NCBI RefSeq assembly: GCF_937973075.1
Contig: NZ_CALBWL010000065.1
Span: forward strand, 62,001-126,000
From: an uncultured Campylobacter sp.
GTDB taxonomy: Bacteria > Campylobacterota > Campylobacteria > Campylobacterales > Campylobacteraceae
Reading direction: 5' to 3'
Length of the DNA stretch: 64,000 nt
Shown piece by piece: positions 8,798 through 17,230 of the stretch. The first letter of the stretch is position 1, and each line of letters starts with the position of its first letter. The translations under genes and the position numbers were made by a program. The notes beneath the pieces were generated by a model, which was not told where the DNA came from, did no database searches, and worked only from the letters and a program-made list of their open reading frames with translations.

Positions 8798-9304
8798 TTA
8801 AGTCATTTTTAATATATTCGCAACGATCGTCCACTCGCGCGCTAGCCTTTCAAAGCTAAAATTCGCGTTTGCCGGGCTAGTCGAGGGTAGCTTGACGGGC
8901 TCTTTGCCCGTTGCGTTTAAAATTTGAGTTTTTAGATATTTTTCGCAGATTTCGTGCGCCTTGCCGCCGTTTGCGAATACCTGCACGATGCGTGCGCCGC
9001 TAAAGATCGGTTCTAAATTTGCAGGCACGACGGCGGTCATTTTGGCGTCGCTCGAGCCCTTTATCTCGCAGCAGATCGCCGCGTCGTAGACGGCGATGCC
9101 GCGGGCGAGTAGGAATTTTATCTTTTCGTCCATGCTTGCAGGCAGCGGCGCGTTTAAAATTCGCGCCAGCACCCGCCAGAAGCGATTTTGCGGATTTGCG
9201 TAGTAAAAGCCCAGCTTGCGAGAGGGGGCGGAGGGAAAGGAACCGAGGATTAAAATTTTAGAATTTTGATCGAAAATCGGCTTAAAAGGGTGAGTTTGGC
9301 TCAT
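8798..9304 (-). CDS. DNA-deoxyinosine (hypoxanthine) glycosylase, UDG superfamily
   Basis: The protein (168 aa) belongs to the uracil-DNA glycosylase superfamily. The first motif reads GSFPS (about residues 22-26), followed by YYANPQNRFW, the signature of the MUG-like/hypoxanthine-DNA glycosylase group. A C-terminal LPSTSPAN motif supplies the DNA-intercalating loop. These enzymes remove deaminated adenine (hypoxanthine) from DNA in base-excision repair. Length is usual for the family. Its ATG overlaps the TGA of a 21-codon upstream frame. Confidence 0.85.
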   Translation of the reverse strand: MSQTHPFKPIFDQNSKILILGSFPSAPSRKLGFYYANPQNRFWRVLARILNAPLPASMDEKIKFLLARGIAVYDAAICCEIKGSSDAKMTAVVPANLEPIFSGARIVQVFANGGKAHEICEKYLKTQILNATGKEPVKLPSTSPANANFSFERLAREWTIVANILKMT

Positions 9305-9366
9305 TTTACATCCGCTTTGTATTCGCCAAAAACGCCCGCCGGAGCGCTATAAAATTTATCTTTCAT
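9301..9366 (-). CDS. Possible 21-residue leader peptide coupled to the glycosylase
   Basis: A short frame starts with ATG at 9366 and ends in TGA at 9301-9303, sharing ATGA with the glycosylase start. A GAGAGATAAAG sequence upstream could serve as ribosome site. Such overlap often means translational coupling, but at this length a chance frame is quite possible. Confidence 0.3.
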   Translation of the reverse strand: MKDKFYSAPAGVFGEYKADVK

Positions 9367-9644
9367 TTTTACTTTATCTCTCGCAAATACCCGAATTTCG
9401 CCCGCGAAGCAGCTTGGGGCTGAAATTGCGCGGTAGCAAAAATTTGGCGCACTCGCTGTATAGCGGCGCGCGGTAAAAATTCTAATGAGCCTACCGTGGC
9501 GTGCGATTTGGGTTTAAATTCCAACTTTTTAAACCTCGAAGCCGAACTTCGCAGCCAAATTTAACGCCTCGCAGCGGCAAAATTTTAACCCTCGCGGCAG
9601 TTAAATTCCGTCTGCCCTCGCAACTGTCTCCGAACCGCTGCGCC

Positions 9645-10856
9645 CTAAATTTTAGGTACCGAGATCACGCGCACGAGCTCGCCTTTTTTGAGCTCTTTGA
9701 CCTCTAGCGGCGCGACGAGCAGGACGCTATCGTCGTCTAAATTGTTCAAAATCGCGCTGGAACCCTGCTTTTTGCTTTGTAGGCTAACAAAAAGCCGCCC
9801 CTCTCTGTTTTGCAAGAGCGCAGGCATAAACTCTAGCCACGGCGTCTTTTTTACGTAGTCGTGATCTAGGATCGCGCTAAATTCCGTATTTTCGCGCACG
9901 CCGAAGGATTTTTGCAAATATACGCGCAGAAACAAAATGCACGTAATGAGCGCCGAGAGCGGGAAGCCCGGGAATGCGAAGATATATTTTTCGCCGGTTT
10001 TAGCTACGCGCACGTGGCGGCCCGGTTTGATCGCCGCACCTTTTACGATGAGCTCAAATTTTGATTGTAGCGTGCTTTGCACGAAGTCGTAGTCTCCGAC
10101 GCTCACTCCGCCGCTGGTTAGAAGTATGTCGGCGCTCTGTAAAGCCGATAAGATCGCGCCTTCCAGCTCTTTTTCGTCATCGCGTACTAGAGGCATTATC
10201 ATCGCTTCGCAGCCCAGCTGCGTTACTAAATTTGCAAGCGCGATGTGGTTGGAGCTGTAAATTTGAGCGTCGTTTTCGAGCTTTTCGCCGAGATCCTTTA
10301 TCTCGCTGCCGGTGGCAAGGATCGCTACTTTTGGGCGGACGAATACGCTTATGTGAAATAGCCCTAGCTCGGCTAGCAGCGCGATCTGCGAAAAGCCGAG
10401 CTTCGTGCCGCTACGAAGCAAAAGCTCGCCCTCGCGGTAGCTCTCGCCCGCCGCGCGCACGGCAAAGCCTGCGGGAACGGGCTTTGTGACGATGATCTCG
10501 CTGCCTTGCACCTGCACGTTTTCGATCGGCAGAAGCGTGTCGCTACCCTCGCACATGAGCCCGCCGGTGAAGGTTTTGACGCACTCGCCCGCCTTTGCCG
10601 CGGCGCCAGGCATCTTGCCTGCAGGCGTCGTGCCGACGATCTTAAATTTCGCCCCCTCGCTCAGATTCGCGCCCTTTAGCGCGTAGCCGTCCATCGCGGC
10701 GGTCGGGCGGCGCGGAGTGCTAAAGGGTGCCGCGACGTCGGTAGCTAAAATACGCCCCAGCGCCTGCGTGATCGCGACTTTTTCGATACGCGAAGACTTT
10801 TGCACCGTGTTTGCGAAGCGCTCCATCGCGCTTTCAAATTTTTCAAATTCCATCAT
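9645..10856 (-). CDS. moeA: MoeA, molybdopterin molybdenumtransferase
   Basis: MoeA inserts molybdate into adenylylated molybdopterin, the last step of molybdenum cofactor synthesis for enzymes such as formate dehydrogenase and nitrate reductase. The 403-residue protein has the MoeA N-terminal domain with RPTAAMDGYA (about residues 48-57). The central MogA-like fold carries LLTSGGVSVGDYDFV and KPGRHVRVA/GFPLSAL, and a C-terminal beta-barrel domain follows. Length is normal. Its start overlaps the stop of the upstream MFS gene by 4 bp, so the two form an operon. Confidence 0.95.
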   Translation of the reverse strand: MMEFEKFESAMERFANTVQKSSRIEKVAITQALGRILATDVAAPFSTPRRPTAAMDGYALKGANLSEGAKFKIVGTTPAGKMPGAAAKAGECVKTFTGGLMCEGSDTLLPIENVQVQGSEIIVTKPVPAGFAVRAAGESYREGELLLRSGTKLGFSQIALLAELGLFHISVFVRPKVAILATGSEIKDLGEKLENDAQIYSSNHIALANLVTQLGCEAMIMPLVRDDEKELEGAILSALQSADILLTSGGVSVGDYDFVQSTLQSKFELIVKGAAIKPGRHVRVAKTGEKYIFAFPGFPLSALITCILFLRVYLQKSFGVRENTEFSAILDHDYVKKTPWLEFMPALLQNREGRLFVSLQSKKQGSSAILNNLDDDSVLLVAPLEVKELKKGELVRVISVPKI

Positions 10857-12166
10857 TTGCCTCCTACGATTTTATAAATTTGATCTTCATTTATCAGTTT
10901 CGAGTTAAATTTCACAACGAGTTCGCCATCGGTCTCGTAAATTTCAATAATGCCCTTGACGCCCTGTAGTGCGGAAAAATCGCCGCCTTTAGAAAAGTAT
11001 AAATTCTTAAAAAGTTTCGGATCGATCAGCCTAGAAAGTAGCACAAGCCAGATTACGCCCAAAACCGCGACGCCAATGCCTAGCGCTTCGATGCCGATTT
11101 TGCCGAAAAGTGCACCGCCACATAGCCCACCCAAAAAACTGCCAAAAAATCCGAACGAATTAAAAATCCCAAGCGCGGCGCCTTTTTGAGCGACTTTGGC
11201 AAATTTGGACGCAAGGCTTTGCATAATGGGCTCATGCGCGTTAAATCCCACGAAAAAGAGCATTACGCCCACCACGAAAGCGCTCGCCCCGCTAGCAAAC
11301 GCAAAAATCAAATACGAAGCGATGAAAAAGCAGATGCCGATAAGTAGAATTTGCTTAGCTAGTGCGCGTTTTTCGCCTAAAGCGCCGCTCGCACCCATCG
11401 CAGTAAAGCCGAATATTGCGCCTAGAGCATAAATTTTAGTCAAATCACTTTTGGAAAGTCCGAATTTTTGCACGAGCAAAATTGGAATTAGAAAAAACGC
11501 TGCCGTCATGAAAGCTTTTTGAAAAAAATTCGTTAAATTCATAAGCATTAAATTTTTATCGCTCAAAAGTGAGCCGAGCGGGACCTTTTGGCGCAGGGAG
11601 CGGATATGCGGTTCGGTAGGTACTACGAAAAAAAGTAGTACCAAACATAAAAGCGTAAGCGCTGAACTTAGATGAAATAGGCTGGCAAGTCCAAATTTGG
11701 CGCTTAAAAGCGGACTTAAAATCATTGCTACGCCAAAGCTCACGCCTATCATTGCGCCCATTACCGCCATCGCCTTACCGCGCTCTTCCTCTCGCGTAAA
11801 ATCGCTAATTAGTGCGGTAGCTACGGCTCCTACGGCACCGCAGCCTTGCAAAAAGCGCCCAAAAATCATCGTATAAATACTCTCACTCGCCGCGCAAACG
11901 CAAGCGCCCACGATAAAAAGCGCCAGCCCTATAGCAAGGGTTTTCTTGCGCCCGATCTTATCGCTTAGCACTCCAAATGGCGTTTGCAAAATCACTTGCA
12001 TAATCGCATAAATTCCAAAAAGTAGCCCCACTAGACTTTCGTTTGCGCCGTGTAAGCTCAATGCATACAGGCTAAGCACGGGCAGCAAAATAAATAATCC
12101 AAAAAACCTCGTAGCGATGATAAAACTGAGCGGAAGGACGCTTTTTAGCATAATCTTAGACCTCAA
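10853..12166 (-). CDS. MFS transporter with C-terminal YajR-like domain
   Basis: The protein (437 aa) has twelve predicted membrane spans with the MFS signature GVLSDKIGRKKTL after helix 2, characteristic of drug:proton antiporters. After helix 12 there is a ~60-residue soluble tail with the pattern LQGVKGIIEIY and VVKFNSK, resembling the ferredoxin-like YAM domain of E. coli YajR. The substrate is unknown; efflux of small molecules is the likely direction. It is the first gene of an operon with moeA (4-bp overlap). Whether the link to molybdenum metabolism is functional cannot be judged. Confidence 0.85.
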   Translation of the reverse strand: MRSKIMLKSVLPLSFIIATRFFGLFILLPVLSLYALSLHGANESLVGLLFGIYAIMQVILQTPFGVLSDKIGRKKTLAIGLALFIVGACVCAASESIYTMIFGRFLQGCGAVGAVATALISDFTREEERGKAMAVMGAMIGVSFGVAMILSPLLSAKFGLASLFHLSSALTLLCLVLLFFVVPTEPHIRSLRQKVPLGSLLSDKNLMLMNLTNFFQKAFMTAAFFLIPILLVQKFGLSKSDLTKIYALGAIFGFTAMGASGALGEKRALAKQILLIGICFFIASYLIFAFASGASAFVVGVMLFFVGFNAHEPIMQSLASKFAKVAQKGAALGIFNSFGFFGSFLGGLCGGALFGKIGIEALGIGVAVLGVIWLVLLSRLIDPKLFKNLYFSKGGDFSALQGVKGIIEIYETDGELVVKFNSKLINEDQIYKIVGGK

Positions 12167-12256
12167 ATAATATGAAATTTGCGCCGATTATAGCCAAAAA
12201 TCGTAACGAATTCTTTGATTTTGGGTAAAATGGCGGCTTAAATTTAAGGAGCGAGG

Positions 12257-12886
12257 ATGAAAATTTTACTTGCGACGAGCAACAAAAATAAAGTAAAAGA
12301 GATAAAAGAATTCTTCACGGGATACGACGTGTGTGCGCTCGGCGAGGTGCTGGATCCTTTTGAGATCGACGAATGCGGCACAAGCTTTAAACAAAACGCG
12401 CTTATCAAAGTTCGCGCAGTGCGTGAGGCGCTAAAAAGTAAAAATTTGCAGAGCGAATTTTTTGTATTAAGCGACGATAGCGGTATCTGCGTGGACGCAC
12501 TGAGCGGGGCCCCGGGGATATTTTCGGCGCGCTTTAGTGGAGCGGGCGCAACGGATGCAAGCAATCGCGAGAAATTAGCAAGCGAGCTAGAAGCTTTAAA
12601 TTTAGATTCCTCGCCCGCGCATTACACGGCGGCGATCGCGCTAAAATGCGATCTGGGCGAGTTTTGCACGCACAGCTTCATGCACGGCACGGCGATCTGC
12701 GAAGAGCGCGGTCACAACGGCTTCGGATACGATTTTATGTTTATTCCGCGTGGGTTTGACCGCACAATCGGAGAGCTGCCCGCTGAGGTGAAATTTAAAA
12801 TTTCGCACCGTACGAAGGGGCTGGCGCTGATACAAATTTTATTGAAAAATTTAGAAAAACAGATGCGACTTGCTAAATTTCATTAA
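12257..12886 (+). CDS. rdgB: RdgB/HAM1 non-canonical purine NTP pyrophosphatase
   Basis: RdgB hydrolyses dITP, ITP and XTP to monophosphates and so keeps deaminated purines out of DNA. The 209-residue protein has the N-terminal LLATSNKNKVKEIKEF motif, the SDDSGICVDAL catalytic segment with metal-binding Asp residues, the GAPGIFSAR motif and C-terminal SHRTKGL. Length is standard. It is preceded by AAGGAG. A hairpin terminator follows and overlaps the promoter of the next tRNA cluster. Confidence 0.95.
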   Translation: MKILLATSNKNKVKEIKEFFTGYDVCALGEVLDPFEIDECGTSFKQNALIKVRAVREALKSKNLQSEFFVLSDDSGICVDALSGAPGIFSARFSGAGATDASNREKLASELEALNLDSSPAHYTAAIALKCDLGEFCTHSFMHGTAICEERGHNGFGYDFMFIPRGFDRTIGELPAEVKFKISHRTKGLALIQILLKNLEKQMRLAKFH

Positions 12887-12898
12887 ATTTAAAGCCGT

Positions 12899-12940
12899 AA
12901 AAAGCGTAATTTAAGAAAAAATATATATAATACGCTTTTT
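12899..12940 (+). terminator. Terminator of rdgB overlapping the tRNA promoter
   Basis: AAAAAGCGTA (12899-12908) pairs perfectly with TACGCTTTTT (12931-12940), giving a 10-bp stem with terminal T-run and a 22-nt AT-rich loop. The -10 box TATAAT (12926-12931) of the tRNA cluster sits in the loop and right-arm junction. Confidence 0.6.
12926..12931 (+). promoter_or_regulatory. -10 element of the first tRNA cluster
   Basis: A TATAAT hexamer about 30 bases before tRNA-Pro, in an AT-rich stretch; position suits a stable-RNA promoter. Confidence 0.55.
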
Positions 12941-12960
12941 ATTCAATCCACGAAAATCTA

Positions 12961-13037
<77 letters not shown>

Positions 13038-13041
13038 TTGT

Positions 13042-13119
13042 GGTGAGTTTAGCTCAGTAGGTTAGAGCATCAGATTGTGGTCCTGAGGGTCGTGGGTTCG
13101 ATTCCCACAACTCACCCCA
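13042..13119 (+). tRNA. tRNA-His (anticodon GTG)
   Basis: The acceptor stem GTGAGTT pairs with AACTCAC, with the extra 5' G (-1) typical of tRNA-His opposite discriminator C, then CCA. The anticodon loop gives GTG; the T-loop GGTTCGATTCC is present. Confidence 0.95.
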
Positions 13120-13125
13120 CTTTAT

Positions 13126-13202
13126 GCGCTCGTAGCTCAATTGGATAGAGCAACAGACTTCGGATCTGTAGGTTGAAGGTTCGACTCCTTTCGAGCGTAC
13201 CA
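13126..13202 (+). tRNA. tRNA-Arg (anticodon TCG)
   Basis: The acceptor GCGCTCG pairs with CGAGCGT (one G-T pair), followed by A and CCA. The anticodon stem ACAGA/TCTGT encloses CTTCGGA, giving TCG. Confidence 0.95.
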
Positions 13203-13217
13203 CTGATTTGATATTTT

Positions 13218-13294
13218 GCGCTCATAGCTCAGTTGGATAGAGCAACGGCCTTCTAAGCCGTAGGCCAGAGGTTCGAATCCTCTTGGGCGTACCA
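13218..13294 (+). tRNA. tRNA-Arg (anticodon TCT)
   Basis: The acceptor GCGCTCA pairs imperfectly with the TGGGCGT side, followed by A and CCA. The anticodon stem ACGGC/GCCGT encloses CTTCTAA, giving TCT. Confidence 0.95.
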
Positions 13295-13298
13295 TATT

Positions 13299-13320
13299 AA
13301 GCTCATATTAAGAGCTTTTT
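13299..13320 (+). terminator. Terminator inside the tRNA cluster
   Basis: AAGCTC (13299-13304) pairs with GAGCTT (13312-13317) around a 7-nt loop and is followed by a T-run. It separates the first four tRNAs from tRNA-Leu and tRNA-Asn. A TAATAT box at 13324-13329 could start the second transcript. Confidence 0.55.
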
Positions 13321-13343
13321 GGCTAATATGCGCTTTCTTTTTT

Positions 13344-13428
13344 GCGGATGTGGTGAAATTGGCAGACACACCAGACTTAGGATCTGGCGCCTCACGGCAT
13401 GAAGGTTCAAGTCCTTTCATCCGCACCA
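13344..13428 (+). tRNA. tRNA-Leu (anticodon TAG)
   Basis: Class II tRNA with a long variable arm. The acceptor GCGGATG pairs with CATCCGC, then A and CCA. The anticodon stem CCAGA/TCTGG encloses CTTAGGA, giving TAG. Confidence 0.95.
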
Positions 13429-13442
13429 TCCATTCTACGCGT

Positions 13443-13517
13443 TCCGGATTAGCTCAGCGGTAGAGTAGGCGGCTGTTAACCGCTTGGTCGCTGGTTCGAA
13501 TCCAGCATCCGGAGCCA
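13443..13517 (+). tRNA. tRNA-Asn (anticodon GTT)
   Basis: The acceptor TCCGGAT pairs with ATCCGGA, then G and CCA. The anticodon loop CTGTTAA gives GTT. It is the last tRNA before the AT-rich island; I see no second copy of its 3' end downstream that would mark an attachment site. Confidence 0.95.
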
Positions 13518-13749
13518 CCTAAATTCCTTAATCCTTAATTACTAAAATATAAAGTCCCAGAGTAAAATGCTTTTTATCTATGACATTCTGCTAAAAATAA
13601 ATTATCTAAAACGCAAGCTGTATTAAAAACTCGTTTGCGCTGCAAAAATGATATAAAATTCACATACAAAACATATATTTACATTAATGTGGACATAAAT
13701 CCGTCCTCTTTACATAGTAAAATACCTCCAAATAAACAAGGAGGCACTA

Positions 13750-15777
13750 ATGAAGAACAGAAATTTATTCGTAGATAGCGAGATATATGACCTTGCCAGT
13801 CTTTGGATACTCAGAGCGATATTTTGTGCTGGAGGACAAAGAGAATTTATAAAATCCGAATATGGCAACCTTTTAGAATTTTTGGAGATTAATTCAAACG
13901 AGCCAACCCAGCAAGATATTAAAACCCTAAAAGATAAACTTGCTGTTCTTGAGAAAAGCAAAATTTCATGCGAGTTAAAAGAGCTCGAATATAATTTAAA
14001 TTTGCTTCAAGCAAATTTAGGTTTAAACGATACCGAAAAGGCTATTTTGAGGTTCGTCGCGATTATGTTTAATTACGAAATCGTTTCGGACGCTTGCGAG
14101 CTGACAGAAAATTTAAACGATAGGCAGGCTGCAAAAGCCATATCTCAGATATTAAATTTAAACTTTATTGACGTGCAAAAAGCTTTTAAAAAAGATGGAA
14201 TTTTTGCTAAAACTTCACTTATAAAATTAGATATCTACGGACGCAATTTAAGATCAAAAATTGACGTGATAAATAACGACTTCATAGGCGCTTTATTTGT
14301 TAAATGCGAAAGCATAGACGAAATTTTCGCAAGCACCATAAAACCTTGTAGCAATACAAATTTAACTCTTAAGAATTATGCTCATATTAAAGATGATACG
14401 CAAATTTTAATCTCTTTTTTAAAAAATGCTATCCGCAAAAGACAAAAAGGCGTAAACGTACTTTTATACGGCCCTGCAGGTACAGGCAAGACCGAGCTTA
14501 GCAAGGTTTTAGCAAAAGAATTAAATTTAAAGCTTTATGAGGTTGCTTATGGAGACGAAAGCGGATACGATAATGAAGCCCAAAGAATAAAATCTTATTG
14601 CCTCGCGCAAAATATCTTGCAAGCAGGTTCAAATTTGCTGATGTATGATGAGGCCGAGGATGTATTTAACATAAATAACGATGAGAAAAGGCAATACGGC
14701 AAAGCCTTTATAAATAGAGCTCTTGAAACCAACGAAGTACCCACTATTTGGATTACAAATAATATTTATAGCATGGACGAGGCCGTCATTAGACGTTTTA
14801 ATCTAGCCATAAAGCTTGGAGTGCCTAATAAAAACGTAAGAGCGAGGATCATCAAAGAATATAGCGCAAATTTGATAGATAATAAGCTAATCAATAAACT
14901 TGCAAAAAATAAATTTATTGCGCCCGCAATCGTTAGCAACGCAAGCTTAGTCGTTTCAAGCTTAAGTCTAAGAGATAAAAACAAGGCTTTTGAGCGCGTG
15001 ATAAGCAACACTTTAAAAGCACAAGGCTACGGCGCGCTAGAAAAGGACAAGAAAAAAGAGAGATTAAAAGATGATCTGCCTAGTAGCTATGATCCAAATT
15101 TCGTAAACTCAAGCTGCGACCTAAACGAGCTAATGCAGGGCATAAAAGAGAGCAAAAGCGCTAGGATTTGCCTTTACGGAGTACCAGGGACCGGAAAGAG
15201 CGCCTATGCTAAATTTATCGCCAAAAGTCTAAGAAAGCCAATAATCATCAAAAAAGGAAGCGAGCTTTTATCTATGTGGGTCGGCGGAACCGAGAAAAAT
15301 ATAGCCGAGGCTTTTAAAGAGGCTGGTAGCAAAAAAGCAGTGCTCGTATTTGATGAAGTCGATAGCTTTTTACAAGATAGAAGCCTAGCTGCTAGAAGCT
15401 GGGAGGTAACTCAAGTAAATGAAATGCTAGTGCAGATGGAGAGCTTTAGCGGCATCTTTATCGCTACGACGAATTTGATCGATAATCTCGATAAAGCAAG
15501 TCTTAGAAGATTTGATTTAAAGCTTGAGTTCGGATATTTATTGCCAAATCAAGCATTAAATTTATTCAAAAAGGAGTGCGCATCACTAAGGATAAAATTT
15601 GACGAAAACCTAGCTGCAAGAATTTCGGATTTAAGCTTTTTGGCGCCAGGAGATTTTGCGAGCGTGCGAAGACAGGCTAAATTTAAAAGGGTTAAAAACA
15701 GTGATGATTTTTATGAGAGATTGGAACGGGAGGTCGCGCTAAAGAATGAAAAGAAAGTAAAAAGGATAGGGTTTTAG
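13750..15777 (+). CDS. Tandem AAA+ ATPase (two AAA modules), island gene
   Basis: The 675-residue protein has a ~200-residue helical N-terminal domain and two AAA+ modules. Module one has Walker A GPAGTGKT at residues 241-248 and Walker B MYDEAED around 298-304. Module two has GVPGTGKS at 477-484 and LVFDEVDSF around 533-541. In module two an FtsH/CDC48-like arrangement follows (WVGGTEKNIAEAF, ATTN, RRFD). No protease or nuclease motif is seen, so it is probably a remodelling ATPase serving another protein. It opens an AT-rich island downstream of the tRNA cluster, with AAGGAG before its ATG. The family of tandem AAA proteins is clear; the function is not. Confidence 0.85.
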   Translation: MKNRNLFVDSEIYDLASLWILRAIFCAGGQREFIKSEYGNLLEFLEINSNEPTQQDIKTLKDKLAVLEKSKISCELKELEYNLNLLQANLGLNDTEKAILRFVAIMFNYEIVSDACELTENLNDRQAAKAISQILNLNFIDVQKAFKKDGIFAKTSLIKLDIYGRNLRSKIDVINNDFIGALFVKCESIDEIFASTIKPCSNTNLTLKNYAHIKDDTQILISFLKNAIRKRQKGVNVLLYGPAGTGKTELSKVLAKELNLKLYEVAYGDESGYDNEAQRIKSYCLAQNILQAGSNLLMYDEAEDVFNINNDEKRQYGKAFINRALETNEVPTIWITNNIYSMDEAVIRRFNLAIKLGVPNKNVRARIIKEYSANLIDNKLINKLAKNKFIAPAIVSNASLVVSSLSLRDKNKAFERVISNTLKAQGYGALEKDKKKERLKDDLPSSYDPNFVNSSCDLNELMQGIKESKSARICLYGVPGTGKSAYAKFIAKSLRKPIIIKKGSELLSMWVGGTEKNIAEAFKEAGSKKAVLVFDEVDSFLQDRSLAARSWEVTQVNEMLVQMESFSGIFIATTNLIDNLDKASLRRFDLKLEFGYLLPNQALNLFKKECASLRIKFDENLAARISDLSFLAPGDFASVRRQAKFKRVKNSDDFYERLEREVALKNEKKVKRIGF

Positions 15778-15877
15778 CAACACAACTAGCGGAATTAAAA
15801 TGGTATCATTTTTATTTAAAGGATAAAAATTTTAGACTTTTTATGGTAAAATTTTAAAAGATTTAAGGAGAAATACT

Positions 15878-17230
15878 ATGACAAATGACGACAATGAGCA
15901 GAATAATTACATTTTAAGTGCAGATGACATACTAAGTAGCGCAAATTATCAAATCCCATACTACCAACGCCCATATGTATGGAGTGAGGATTTGGCCTTA
16001 GGACTACTTTCAAGCATTAAAAGATCGTTTAAAAATGGAGGCTCTAATGAAATTTTACTAGGGCACATAATTTTGCATAAGGAAGCACATGAAAACAAAG
16101 AATTAATTAACAATATAGTCGATGGGCAGCAACGTATAACTACACTAGCCATTATTCTAAAAGCCCTGGGTGATAATGATGTGCCTTTTTTAGATAATAA
16201 GTTAAATATCTTATCGCATAAGGCTTTGAAAAGAAATTTCGATCTCTTGAAAGCGGAGTGCGACAATATAAAAGACAAAGAAAAATTTATAAGTTACATA
16301 AAGAATAGAGTCGAATTTACATATATAAAGATAGGAAATTTAGACGAAGCATTTTTATACTTTGATACGCACAATACCAGTGGTAGAGCTCTTAGCGAAA
16401 CGGACTTACTCAAAAACCACCACCTAATGTTTATGGACGAGACAAAATCAAAGCAACTAATGCTTCACTACGCTAAAAAATGGAATGAGTATTCTTTATA
16501 CGACATTAATACATCTTGGTTTTTGAGAGAAAATTTGATATTCCGCACATTAAGAAGCGCACTATATATAAGACGAACTAAAACTGACGCTTTTAATCCA
16601 TATAGAACTTTTGGTTATTATGGTGCAGATGAAGAGTGGTATAAGTTTAATTATTCTATTTTTGAGGAATTTAAAAACCACTTTGATGAGAAAATCAAAA
16701 TTTACAAAAGCAATATATCGCTCACGGATGATATTCTTGGAGGGGCGAGCTTTTTTGAATATGTTTTTCGGTATTGCGATATTTTAAAATACATTGAAAG
16801 TAATTTCATATATTTTAATGAATATTTTACGGGATGTAGTTATCTAAATCATGCTTGCCACGTAGTTTTGCTATTTATTGCCGACAAGTTTAGTATCGAG
16901 GCATTAGACGAGGTTGCGAATTTAGTGTTTTTAAATATATTTGGCGTCGCCTGCGGATATGATAGAATTTCTGGTGATAGTCCGCGGATAATAGTTCAAC
17001 GGCTTTTGCAGCTTACTGATACCTCAAGCACATTGGAAACGCTGAAAGTAAAAATAGAAAAAGAGCTAAAAACTAATGCAGAAATATCGAAGATTTTGCC
17101 CAAAAATCGAGAAAAGCATTATAATAGGATAAAGGACAAGACAAAGTACACCAGGGACTACATGGCCGATAATTCTTTTAATATTATAAATTTTGAAGGA
17201 GAAGAAGATGGAAGAAGCAAAAGCAAATAA
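15878..17230 (+). CDS. DUF262 (GmrSD-like) protein without HNH domain
   Basis: The N-terminal DUF262 domain shows its two landmark motifs: IPYYQRPYVW near residues 26-35 and VDGQQRITTL near 81-90. This is a ParB/Srx-like fold that in GmrS hydrolyses or binds nucleotides during restriction of modified DNA. The C-terminal half (450 aa in total) is helical and lacks a DUF1524 HNH motif. It overlaps the second DUF262 gene by about 23 bp, so both are made together. A role as nucleotide-using partner of that protein in a type IV-like restriction system is inference. Confidence 0.85.
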   Translation: MTNDDNEQNNYILSADDILSSANYQIPYYQRPYVWSEDLALGLLSSIKRSFKNGGSNEILLGHIILHKEAHENKELINNIVDGQQRITTLAIILKALGDNDVPFLDNKLNILSHKALKRNFDLLKAECDNIKDKEKFISYIKNRVEFTYIKIGNLDEAFLYFDTHNTSGRALSETDLLKNHHLMFMDETKSKQLMLHYAKKWNEYSLYDINTSWFLRENLIFRTLRSALYIRRTKTDAFNPYRTFGYYGADEEWYKFNYSIFEEFKNHFDEKIKIYKSNISLTDDILGGASFFEYVFRYCDILKYIESNFIYFNEYFTGCSYLNHACHVVLLFIADKFSIEALDEVANLVFLNIFGVACGYDRISGDSPRIIVQRLLQLTDTSSTLETLKVKIEKELKTNAEISKILPKNREKHYNRIKDKTKYTRDYMADNSFNIINFEGEEDGRSKSK

